The notes under the pieces were generated by a model, which searched no databases, was not told the DNA's origin, and worked only from the letters and a program-made list of their open reading frames with translations. The translations under genes were made by a program, and so were the position numbers. From Bacillota bacterium (GTDB taxonomy: Bacteria > Bacillota > Clostridia > Lachnospirales > Lachnospiraceae): DNA of 9,038 nt. This document shows, one piece after another, positions 1 through 5,908 of the stretch (within the stretch, counting starts at the first letter, position 1; the number at the start of each line of letters is the position of its first letter). The DNA lies in NCBI GenBank assembly GCA_023450835.1, contig JAEXGM010000289.1, positions 1-9,038 of the forward strand, given 5' to 3'.

Positions 1-20
1 ACATAGAAAGGAGTTTTCAT

Positions 21-419
21 ATGGAAAACAATAAGGATAACAATTTACTACAGATTAATCTGGCCTCCGTTGTGCTGGATAGTAACGACATCCAGACTCT
101 AACTGATTTTTATACCCGCCTGCTCGGCTGGGAGAAAGAATATGAGGAACCCGGAGTCTGGTCCAGCATTATCTCCCCTTCCAAGGGAACAAGTATTTCC
201 TTTCAAAGCAATGAAGATTATATACCACCTGTATGGCCGGAAGAACCTGGCAAACAGCAGCAGATGCTTCATCTGGACTTTAGCGTAGGCGGAAAAGAAA
301 ATCTGGAGGCTGCCGTAGCCCATGCTATTGCCTGCGGTGCGGTAAAAGCTGATAACCAGTATTCTGAAGATTGGGTAGTAATGTTTGACCCTGCCGGACA
401 TCCCTTTTGCTTTGTATAG
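21..419 (+). CDS. VOC-superfamily protein, Glyoxalase_6-like
   Basis: This 132-residue protein has the size of a single-chain VOC (glyoxalase/bleomycin-resistance fold) protein made of two beta-alpha-beta-beta-beta modules. The first module (about residues 12-62) contains the typical DFYTRLLGW stretch. The second (about 82-132) opens with LHLDFSV and ends with FDPAGHPFCFV. The PPVWPEEP linker, the LHLDF strand and the DPAGHPFC ending are typical of the Glyoxalase_6 subgroup. In classical glyoxalase I the last strand carries a metal-binding Glu; here that region reads GHPFC (H127, C130), and no His is seen in the first strand. A canonical glyoxalase I metal site is therefore unlikely, although H84 and D86 are available. 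Substrate and reaction are unknown. The start has an AAAGGAG site at 7-13, seven bases upstream. It lies 15 bases before a WYL regulator gene on the same strand, so co-transcription is likely. Any promoter lies left of the window. Confidence 0.85.
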   Translation: MENNKDNNLLQINLASVVLDSNDIQTLTDFYTRLLGWEKEYEEPGVWSSIISPSKGTSISFQSNEDYIPPVWPEEPGKQQQMLHLDFSVGGKENLEAAVAHAIACGAVKADNQYSEDWVVMFDPAGHPFCFV

Positions 420-434
420 GTTGAGGATACTATC

Positions 435-1340
435 ATGAAAATAGAACGCCTTCTTGGAATTCTTACAATACTTCTGCAAAAGGATAAAGTTACAGCTCCC
501 TGGCTTGCAGAAAAATTTGAGGTGTCACGGCGTACCATCGGCAGAGATATTGATGCCCTTTGCATGGCGGGCATCCCAATCGTGACCCATCAGGGAGGTG
601 GCGGCGGAATATCTATTCTGGAGGGTTATAAGCTGGACAAAAGCATCCTTACCTCCAATGAGCTTTCAGAAATCATTGCCGCCTTAAAAGGAATTGGAAC
701 GGTGTCCGATTCCTCTCAGATAGAAAAAACTCTGGATAAGCTTTCCGGCTGTAAGGAAGCCATTGTATCCTTGCAGGCTCCTATAATAATTGACCTGGCT
801 TCCCATTATAAGGGTTCTCTTACCCATAGAATAACGCTGATAAAGCAGGCGATTCTGGAGCAGCGGCTGATAGAATTCGACTATTATTATGAGAAAGGGA
901 CTACACATCGCAAGATAGAACCTTACTTTGTGATATTTCAATGGTCAGCCTGGTATGTATTTGGCTATTGCCTGAAAAGGCAGGATTTCCGTTTATTCAA
1001 ACTGGCTCGGCTGCTGGAGCTGGCAGCCTGTGAGGAAATGTTTATCCCAAAGAAGATTCCTGAGGAAAAGAAAGATTTTAACGTCCATTTTACTGATGAT
1101 CATTACATAGAAGCTGAGTTTGACGCTTCCGTAAAATATCTCCTGATAGAAGAATACGGCATTGAATCTTTCACAGAAAAAGAAGACGGAAAATTGTTTG
1201 CAAGAATCAACTACACCCATAAAGACCATATGCTAGGCTGGCTTCTTCGCTTTGGTGATAAGGTCAAAGTTCTGGAGCCGGAGGATATCTTAAATGAAAT
1301 AAAGCAAACTGCCGCCAATCTTCTACAGAATTATTCCTGA
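435..1340 (+). CDS. WYL-domain helix-turn-helix transcriptional regulator (YafY-like)
   Basis: This 301-residue protein has the usual three-part build of WYL regulators. An N-terminal winged helix-turn-helix of the HTH_11/DeoR type (about residues 1-60) contains the recognition-helix-like stretch VSRRTIGRDIDALCMAGIP. A WYL domain (about 135-205) includes IEFDYYYEKGTTHRKIEPY and WYVFGYCLKRQDFRLFKLARL. A C-terminal WCX-like extension (about 222-298) contains WLLRFGDKVKVLEPE. Family members bind DNA, and the WYL domain is thought to sense a small ligand or nucleic acid; the ligand here is unknown. The start is preceded by a modest GAGG site at 424-427. It follows the VOC gene by 15 bases, which fits an operon in which the regulator may control itself and the VOC gene. 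This control is inferred; no operator upstream of the operon is visible because the window starts there. A hairpin overlaps its stop codon. Confidence 0.92.
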   Translation: MKIERLLGILTILLQKDKVTAPWLAEKFEVSRRTIGRDIDALCMAGIPIVTHQGGGGGISILEGYKLDKSILTSNELSEIIAALKGIGTVSDSSQIEKTLDKLSGCKEAIVSLQAPIIIDLASHYKGSLTHRITLIKQAILEQRLIEFDYYYEKGTTHRKIEPYFVIFQWSAWYVFGYCLKRQDFRLFKLARLLELAACEEMFIPKKIPEEKKDFNVHFTDDHYIEAEFDASVKYLLIEEYGIESFTEKEDGKLFARINYTHKDHMLGWLLRFGDKVKVLEPEDILNEIKQTAANLLQNYS

Positions 1341-1365
1341 ACAGGACATGCCGCCGTCCTGTTCA
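1338..1365 (+). terminator. Hairpin overlapping the WYL regulator stop codon, possible weak terminator
   Basis: A perfect 10-bp inverted repeat pairs TGAACAGGAC (1338-1347) with GTCCTGTTCA (1356-1365) across an 8-base loop. The left arm begins with the TGA stop codon itself. Only a short T stretch (ACTTTGG) follows, so it is not a strong intrinsic terminator. It may act as a weak terminator, or as a 3'-end stabiliser for the VOC-regulator mRNA. The hairpin is seen directly; the function is inferred. Confidence 0.45.
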
Positions 1366-1406
1366 CTTTGGTAGGATAGAGAAAAATACCAAAGGAGCTG
1401 AAAGTT

Positions 1407-2273
1407 ATGATTGATTCAAGATGCGGTCTTTCCTGTACAACTTGCAAATGGAAAGAAACAAATGGTTGCGGAGGATGTATTAAAACTATGGGGCATCCCT
1501 TCTACGGTGAATGTCCTGTTGCAGAATGCTGCCAGGATAAAGGACACATGCACTGCGGGGAGTGTTCAAACATTCCCTGCAGTAAATTGTATCAGTACTC
1601 TTATCTGGACAAAGAACACGGAGATAACCCGCAAGGAGAAAGAGTTACCCTATGCCGCAGCCGGGCTGCCAAATCCGGTAAACTTAATTGGAATAAGGTA
1701 CTGCTTACCTCAGCAGGTTTTGAAGATATGGACGGGAATTTAAAAGCCAATATCACAAAATGTTTTCTTGCTATGCTGGAGAAGGAAGTTTCTTTCGTAA
1801 AAGTACTGTTTATCCCCACTGCGGCAATCGAGGAAGCCGCAAAAGAAATGGCCGGCCTTTGTTATCAGGAACTGCTGCATATGGGAATAGCGGAAGAGAA
1901 TATTAAGCTATACAATCTGGGAGATAAACTAATCGAAGACCCTCTTTCTTTTGATGTTATTTATTTTACCGGAGGAAATACCGGTTACTTATTAAATAAG
2001 CTGAGAGAAACCGGATTTGACCAGGTTGTGAAAAGAATGGTTTATTTTAATAAAATCTATATTGGTGTCAGTGCCGGAAGTTTAATTGCCACTCCTAACA
2101 TAGGGAACCCTTTTGAAGAGGAGACTGCCGGTCTATGTCTTCTTAACGCCTACCTTTCCGTCCATTGTACAAAGGATACTCCGAAACCTAATTTACCTCT
2201 GCCTCACATATGTCTTACAGATAACCAGGCGCTGCATGTTACATATAAAGGTTATCACTTAATAGAAAATTAA
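1407..2273 (+). CDS. DUF3795-like cysteine-rich module fused to S51 peptidase-like module
   Basis: The 288-residue protein has two parts. Residues 1 to about 85 hold twelve cysteines (6, 10, 13, 21, 24, 36, 41, 42, 50, 53, 58, 83), arranged as CGLSCTTC, CGGC, CPVAECC, CGEC and PC, the pattern of DUF3795 proteins, which probably bind metal. Residues from about 95 to the end match the S51 (dipeptidase E/cyanophycinase-like, class I glutamine amidotransferase fold) family: a KVLFIPTAA opening strand (132-140), FTGGNTGYLL (187-196) and the nucleophile elbow GVSAGS (S222 the expected catalytic Ser). H253 in LSVHC is a plausible catalytic His, and D272 sits where family members carry the acidic residue. 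Known S51 enzymes cleave Asp-containing dipeptides or related amide bonds; the substrate here is unknown. The start has AAAGGAG at 1392-1398, eight bases upstream. No separate promoter is clear, so it may be read partly from the upstream operon. The C-terminus is complete for S51. Confidence 0.85.
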   Translation: MIDSRCGLSCTTCKWKETNGCGGCIKTMGHPFYGECPVAECCQDKGHMHCGECSNIPCSKLYQYSYLDKEHGDNPQGERVTLCRSRAAKSGKLNWNKVLLTSAGFEDMDGNLKANITKCFLAMLEKEVSFVKVLFIPTAAIEEAAKEMAGLCYQELLHMGIAEENIKLYNLGDKLIEDPLSFDVIYFTGGNTGYLLNKLRETGFDQVVKRMVYFNKIYIGVSAGSLIATPNIGNPFEEETAGLCLLNAYLSVHCTKDTPKPNLPLPHICLTDNQALHVTYKGYHLIEN

Positions 2274-2305
2274 CTTATCCTGTAATATTCTCATGGCCGC
2301 TCCAA

Positions 2306-2311
2306 TATAAT
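2306..2311 (+). promoter_or_regulatory. Possible -10 element for the small-subunit/GMC operon
   Basis: A perfect TATAAT lies 34 bases before the small-subunit start, in a 72-base A/T-rich spacer. The region 16-18 bases upstream (around 2282-2289, GTAATATT) is a poor match to TTGACA, so the promoter is only tentative. A second possible -10 (TATAAA, 2314-2319) lies just downstream. Confidence 0.35.
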
Positions 2312-2345
2312 GATATAAAGTAATTTAGCAGGAGCTGTTTTATAA

Positions 2346-2942
2346 ATGTATTGGACATTCTTTCCCCAAGACCAGGATAATGAAAATGCCCATATGGCCT
2401 ATATATTAGACACCTTTCAGGCATTAGCCGATACTATTATTCCCAGAACCCCCCACTTGGCACAGGATTACGGCTTAATCCAATATTATGGGGCTCTGGA
2501 TGCATACATCGACCAATATCTGATACTGTCTTTGCAGAATCTATATTATCCTATGGCAGGCTTTACCATAGAACTTCTCGATGCGGCCGCACAAATTGTT
2601 AATTCAGAAGGGTATGACAATAACTTTCAAAACGATAATATAAGCTTTTCCAATTCCACACCTGAAAAAAGGCTGCAGGCTATAGAATTACTGCAGATGG
2701 CATCTACCTTTCCCAATAATTACCCCAGAATTTTTTCCGATAATCCAGATATTATTTTATATATCTATGGTTTTATAAACAGAGCATCTATGCTTGGCTA
2801 TTACTCTGAATGGTATGGTTACGGCGATACAAGAATTCTCCCGCCGGACCAAAGGCACCTGGAATACTACCCGTTCAGCTGGCAGCAGATTGACTATCCC
2901 GGTCCTTCCCTTGGATATCATGCTCTGCGAAATACTATGTAG
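2346..2942 (+). CDS. Gluconate 2-dehydrogenase subunit 3-like small subunit, tyrosine-rich
   Basis: This 198-residue protein pairs with the GMC flavoprotein that starts 14 bases after it. The stretch LDTFQALADTIIPRTP (21-36) resembles the N-terminal hallmark of the gluconate 2-dehydrogenase subunit 3 family (the gamma or hitch-hiker subunit of FAD-dependent sugar/polyol dehydrogenases). The ending SWQQIDYPGPSLGYHALR (178-195) resembles the C-terminal region of such proteins. Known gamma subunits carry a twin-arginine export signal and help fold and export the catalytic subunit. Here the N-terminus (MYWTFFPQDQDNE) has no twin Arg and no hydrophobic signal, so a cytoplasmic chaperone or structural subunit is inferred. 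About 21 of 198 residues are Tyr, which is unusually high. An AGGAG at 2330-2334 serves the start with a rather long 11-base spacing. The family call rests on short motifs and the neighbour, so it is moderate; the gene itself is secure. Confidence 0.7.
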   Translation: MYWTFFPQDQDNENAHMAYILDTFQALADTIIPRTPHLAQDYGLIQYYGALDAYIDQYLILSLQNLYYPMAGFTIELLDAAAQIVNSEGYDNNFQNDNISFSNSTPEKRLQAIELLQMASTFPNNYPRIFSDNPDIILYIYGFINRASMLGYYSEWYGYGDTRILPPDQRHLEYYPFSWQQIDYPGPSLGYHALRNTM

Positions 2943-2944
2943 AA

Positions 2945-2959
2945 GGAGAAATGTAAATG
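2945..2959 (+). promoter_or_regulatory. Ribosome site with ATG-TAA-ATG at the GMC gene start
   Basis: GGAG (2945-2948) is followed by ATG (2951), an immediate in-frame TAA (2954), and then the true start ATG (2957). Only the second ATG has a suitable spacing (8 bases) and an open frame. This fixes the start at 2957. The closeness to the upstream stop (TAG 2940-2942) suggests translational coupling. Confidence 0.6.
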
Positions 2960-4660
2960 GATGCAGATGTTATAATTATTGGTGCCGGCGGCGGTGGTGC
3001 CGTAGCAGCAAAAGAACTCGGGGAAAAAGGACTAAAGGTAATCGTATTGGATGCCGGCCCCTGGTATGGCAATCAAAATTGGCCTTCTCCCAATGAGGAT
3101 GCGGGCGGGGTCAGCAGCTCAAGTTACAGTGACCTTAATATGGACCTATTAAATACCGCCTTTACAGATCTGGAAGATGATATGAATGACTTTGTCTCCG
3201 GCAAATTCCGCTGGGGCCCTGCCGATAGAAGTAAGCCACCGTGGCTTCGCATATTTTCATCCGGAGGGTTCGCCTGGCAAAATTCCGGCGTAGGAGGCAG
3301 TACACTGCATTATTATGCCAATTCTCCCCGGGCTTACCCTCAGGAAGTGGATAATATATGGCCGATTCCTTACAGTGAATTAGTTCCCTATTATGAAAAA
3401 GTAGAAGCAACCCTTCCTGTCAGACCGGCTGCTGCAACGGCAAAGGAAGATTTATTCATCTATGGCTGTAAAAAAGCCGGATGGACCATGTTGGACTCAC
3501 CGGATGTAACAACTCCCGGATACCGAATGGACCCCAATGCCATTATACCTCCTAATCCGCTGATTAATGATCCTGATTTTGATTTTAAGAGCAATACTTC
3601 CATCGGCTGTACTCTTCGCGGTCATTGTGTCAACGGCTGCCATATTGGACCTACCGTTGACAGCGTGGCAAAACGTTCCACATTGGTCAGCTACATTCCT
3701 CTGGCCCTTCGTACCAATAATGTAGAAGTAAGGCCGAATACTTTTGTTACAAAGATTCTAACCGAAAATGGAGCAGATAATCAATTAGAAGCAGTCGGTG
3801 TCGCTTTTCGAAACACCTGGACCAATGAAACCGGAGAGTTGAGGGCAAATGTAGTCGTTCTTGCAGCAGGCGGAATCGAATCCCCAAGACTATGGCTGAA
3901 TTCGGAACTTCCGGAAAATCCCTGGGTAGGAAAAGGTCTTGTGAACCACTGGTTTGATAACGTAGCAGGAATATTTGATGAAGATGCAATAATGGATGCA
4001 ATCGGAGTATCCGATGTAAAACCCTTCGTAGGGCAGAATTCCGCCGTACGCTTTGATTACCCCGGTTACGGCGCCTTATTAATGACCGGAATAACTCCAG
4101 GCCTTTATTCCGGTCTGGCATACGGTACCAGCTATAAAGGTTACAGCGCATTGCGAAAAGTAGATCCCGGGATGCCCTGGGATTATGAAGGTATGATAGT
4201 CGGTGAACAATTAAAAGATTACATGCGTCAATATAAGAGAACTTTAAACTGCCTGATATTAACAAATGACGATGTAAACCAAAACAACAGTGTAACCCTC
4301 GACCCCTATGCCAAAGATGAAAACGGATTTTTACCCGTTATCACTTACCAGCCAAGTCCTGACGACATTGTGCGGCGTGATGCATTGGTAGCCATAGCCT
4401 GTGACATCTTCAGAAAAGCCGGCGCGAAAACTATAGTCCGGGCCAATTGGCCCCCTACCACCTTCTTACATATCATGTGTTCCATGCGTATGGGATATGT
4501 GACGGATAATAATTGTGAAGCAAATCAGGTGAAGCGGTTATACATCGCAGACAATAGTGTTATCTACAACGGAATAGGCGGTCCCAATCCAACCCTTACC
4601 AATCAGGCATTGGCAACAAGGACCGCTGATAAGATAGCAGAAAAATATTTTAGTTCCTGA
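2957..4660 (+). CDS. GMC-family FAD-dependent oxidoreductase, catalytic subunit type
   Basis: The 567-residue protein is full length for the catalytic subunit of GMC (glucose-methanol-choline) oxidoreductases. It begins with an FAD-binding Rossmann motif (VIIIGAGGGGAVAAKEL, 5-21, then VIVLDAG at 28-34). A second FAD/GMC signature, NSGVGGSTLHYYANSPR, follows at 109-125, and VVVLAAGGIESPRLWLNS completes the FAD domain. The C-terminal domain has H505 in LHIMCSMRMG, N544 in GGPNPTLTNQALATR, and LYIADNSV between them. H505 and N544 are the expected catalytic His/Asn pair. C218, C224 and C228 form C-x5-C-x3-C, the spacing of the [3Fe-4S] motif in bacterial FAD-glucose dehydrogenase/gluconate dehydrogenase catalytic subunits. 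It probably oxidises an alcohol, polyol or sugar hydroxyl; the substrate is not readable from sequence. It forms an operon with the subunit-3-like gene upstream. No cytochrome c gene adjoins it, and the protein has no signal peptide, so it is probably cytoplasmic with an unknown electron acceptor. Confidence 0.92.
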   Translation: MDADVIIIGAGGGGAVAAKELGEKGLKVIVLDAGPWYGNQNWPSPNEDAGGVSSSSYSDLNMDLLNTAFTDLEDDMNDFVSGKFRWGPADRSKPPWLRIFSSGGFAWQNSGVGGSTLHYYANSPRAYPQEVDNIWPIPYSELVPYYEKVEATLPVRPAAATAKEDLFIYGCKKAGWTMLDSPDVTTPGYRMDPNAIIPPNPLINDPDFDFKSNTSIGCTLRGHCVNGCHIGPTVDSVAKRSTLVSYIPLALRTNNVEVRPNTFVTKILTENGADNQLEAVGVAFRNTWTNETGELRANVVVLAAGGIESPRLWLNSELPENPWVGKGLVNHWFDNVAGIFDEDAIMDAIGVSDVKPFVGQNSAVRFDYPGYGALLMTGITPGLYSGLAYGTSYKGYSALRKVDPGMPWDYEGMIVGEQLKDYMRQYKRTLNCLILTNDDVNQNNSVTLDPYAKDENGFLPVITYQPSPDDIVRRDALVAIACDIFRKAGAKTIVRANWPPTTFLHIMCSMRMGYVTDNNCEANQVKRLYIADNSVIYNGIGGPNPTLTNQALATRTADKIAEKYFSS

Positions 4661-4669
4661 TTTTATTGT

Positions 4670-4737
4670 GTTGCCGTTCTTAAGCACAATAAGCGGTGAG
4701 CCGCTTATTGCCTGTAAGAACGGCAACTTTTCTTTTT
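4670..4737 (+). terminator. Compound hairpin intrinsic terminator after the GMC gene
   Basis: A perfect 13-bp outer stem pairs GTTGCCGTTCTTA (4670-4682) with TAAGAACGGCAAC (4715-4727). It encloses a perfect 10-bp inner stem, CAATAAGCGG (4687-4696) with CCGCTTATTG (4701-4710), capped by TGAG. A 4x4 internal loop (AGCA/CCTG) separates the stems. A T-rich tail (TTTTCTTTTT, 4728-4737) follows directly. The element starts nine bases after the GMC stop codon and should end the operon. Confidence 0.9.
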
Positions 4738-4749
4738 CTGAGGCATCTA

Positions 4750-4778
4750 TTTCCAAAACGGACATTCTATGTTAAAAT
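4750..4778 (+). promoter_or_regulatory. Possible promoter for the ACT-domain gene
   Basis: A -35-like TTTCCA (4750-4755, four of six matches to TTGACA) is separated by 17 bases from a -10-like TAAAAT (4773-4778, five of six). It lies just after the strong terminator, where a new transcription start is needed. The leader to the ATG at 4850 would be about 65 bases. Confidence 0.45.
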
Positions 4779-4839
4779 GAACGAAAGTTACACATATTAG
4801 AAAAATATCGGCAGTCTGCTGCAAGCCTGCGGTATGCAT

Positions 4840-4852
4840 GGGGATTAGTATG
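4840..4852 (+). promoter_or_regulatory. Ribosome site deciding the ACT-domain gene start
   Basis: GGGG (4840-4843) lies six bases before ATG at 4850. The in-frame ATG at 4838 has no Shine-Dalgarno-like sequence in front of it. The later start is preferred. Confidence 0.55.
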
Positions 4853-5215
4853 GAAATAAAAATCATTGATAAAAATTTTAGCATCTGCAAAATACAGGAT
4901 TTATCCCAAGTGAATTTTCACGATGAATTTTGTTTTCTCAGTAAAACTGACGAGGAGATAAGTCTGGTCTGTATCACAGAGTCTATCCCCCAGTCAGTAA
5001 CAGAGATAGAAAAAGGGTGGAAAGCTTTCCGTATTCAAGGTACTCTGGATTTCTCTCTGGTTGGCATTCTATCTAGAATCTCCGCTATTCTGGCTGAGCA
5101 CAATATCAGTATTTTTGCAGTATCAACTTATAATACAGACTATATATTTGTGAAGGAAATTTATTTTCTAAACGCTATAACCGAATTAAAGGAACATGGG
5201 TATATTATATCTTAA
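4850..5215 (+). CDS. Small ACT-domain protein, possible amino-acid sensor
   Basis: The 121-residue protein (starting MEIKIIDKNFSICKI) matches the layout of small two-module ACT proteins. An N-terminal beta-rich module (about 1-58) carries FCFLSKTDEEISLVC. A C-terminal ACT_7-type module (about 59-121) carries LDFSLVGILSRISAILAEHNISIFAVSTYNTDYIFVKE. The second module is the CASTOR-like ACT_7 form, in which the GILSRISAILAEHNISIFAVST segment is the usual ligand-binding helix and strand. Free-standing members have no known catalytic role, and binding of an amino acid is an inference. I chose the ATG at 4850 over the in-frame ATG at 4838 because GGGG precedes it and because homologues tend to start close to the EIKIIDKNF strand. 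It stands behind a strong terminator and has its own promoter candidate. The next gene follows after 58 bases and may be co-transcribed. Confidence 0.85.
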   Translation: MEIKIIDKNFSICKIQDLSQVNFHDEFCFLSKTDEEISLVCITESIPQSVTEIEKGWKAFRIQGTLDFSLVGILSRISAILAEHNISIFAVSTYNTDYIFVKEIYFLNAITELKEHGYIIS

Positions 5216-5273
5216 TTGTAAATACTCCTCCTGCATAAATGAATAAAATTGCCAAGGAAAGGTATATGAAAAA

Positions 5274-5822
5274 ATGGAGAACAGGTTCTGCTGCTTCCTT
5301 CGTGGAGTCAATGTAAAAGGAACTTCTATGAAAATGGCTGACCTAAAGACAGCTTTTGAAAAAATGGGATTCACTAATATTTCTACGATACAGGCCTCAG
5401 GAAATGTAATATTTGATTCCTCAGAAAACAAAAACAAAGAAGAACTTAAGAATGTAATAGAGGAATCCCTAAGCAGTTATTTTCAATACGATGCTAATGT
5501 GTTTTTACGAAATAAAGAGGAAATAGAAGAGTTGTTAAACACCGGTAAAAGCCTTGCTGTTCCTGAAGACTGCCATCTCTACTCACTGATTTGTGACAGT
5601 AAAGAAGCATTAGATGAATTAAAGGACCTCTTTGTCCAAACCGCTCATGAACCAATGGAGGAATACTCTGCGGCAGAAGCAGATGCTTTCTGGATAGTAC
5701 CAAAAGGCTCCACTTTAAGTTCAGAATTCGGCTCCAAGGTTCTCGGTAAGAAACGATATAAGAGCCTTCTAACTTCCCGTAATATTAATACAATTGAAAA
5801 AGTTTATAAAGCTCTGCTTTAA
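5274..5822 (+). CDS. DUF1697 family protein
   Basis: This 182-residue protein has the normal length of DUF1697 proteins and shows their signatures: FLRGVNVKG (8-16) near the start, MGFTNISTIQASGNVIF (31-47), and the C-terminal TSRNINTIEKVYKAL (167-181). The family is widespread in bacteria and has no established biochemical function; the conserved RGVNVGG-like and QSGNVIF-like motifs are its hallmark. AAGGAAAGG at 5254-5262 precedes the ATG at 5274 by about 11 bases. A competing ATG at 5266 in another frame opens only a 16-codon ORF that ends at 5316 inside this gene. I see no terminator between this gene and the ACT gene. Confidence 0.92.
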   Translation: MENRFCCFLRGVNVKGTSMKMADLKTAFEKMGFTNISTIQASGNVIFDSSENKNKEELKNVIEESLSSYFQYDANVFLRNKEEIEELLNTGKSLAVPEDCHLYSLICDSKEALDELKDLFVQTAHEPMEEYSAAEADAFWIVPKGSTLSSEFGSKVLGKKRYKSLLTSRNINTIEKVYKALL

Positions 5823-5908
5823 TAATATATCTAATCCCAGCCAATGATTTTAAGACATGCCTAAGGCCGATTCATACAACTGATTCAAATAAAAGGAGGA
5901 TATGATTA

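Noticed and set aside
1411..1743. 110-codon plus-strand frame overlapping the DUF3795-S51 gene
   Set aside because: It overlaps the cysteine-rich module in another frame and has no family motif. The real frame shows conserved cysteines in known order.
2299..2335. GCTCC (2299-2303) able to pair with the GGAGC (2331-2335) of the small-subunit ribosome site
   Set aside because: The stem is five bases with a 27-base loop, and GCTCC would lie upstream of transcription if the TATAAT at 2306 is used. It is too weak to call a riboswitch or RNA thermometer.
3747..4265. 172-codon minus-strand open frame inside the GMC gene
   Set aside because: The translation is rich in Leu and Arg with no recognisable motif, and it lies wholly inside a gene with full GMC signatures. 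It is a shadow frame.
4838..4849. Four-residue longer start of the ACT-domain protein (ATG at 4838)
   Set aside because: There is no ribosome site before it, while GGGG precedes the ATG at 4850.
5823..5908. Promoter for the isochorismatase gene
   Set aside because: The best pair, TTAAGA (5850-5855) and CATACA (5873-5878), matches both consensus boxes poorly, so I do not list it.
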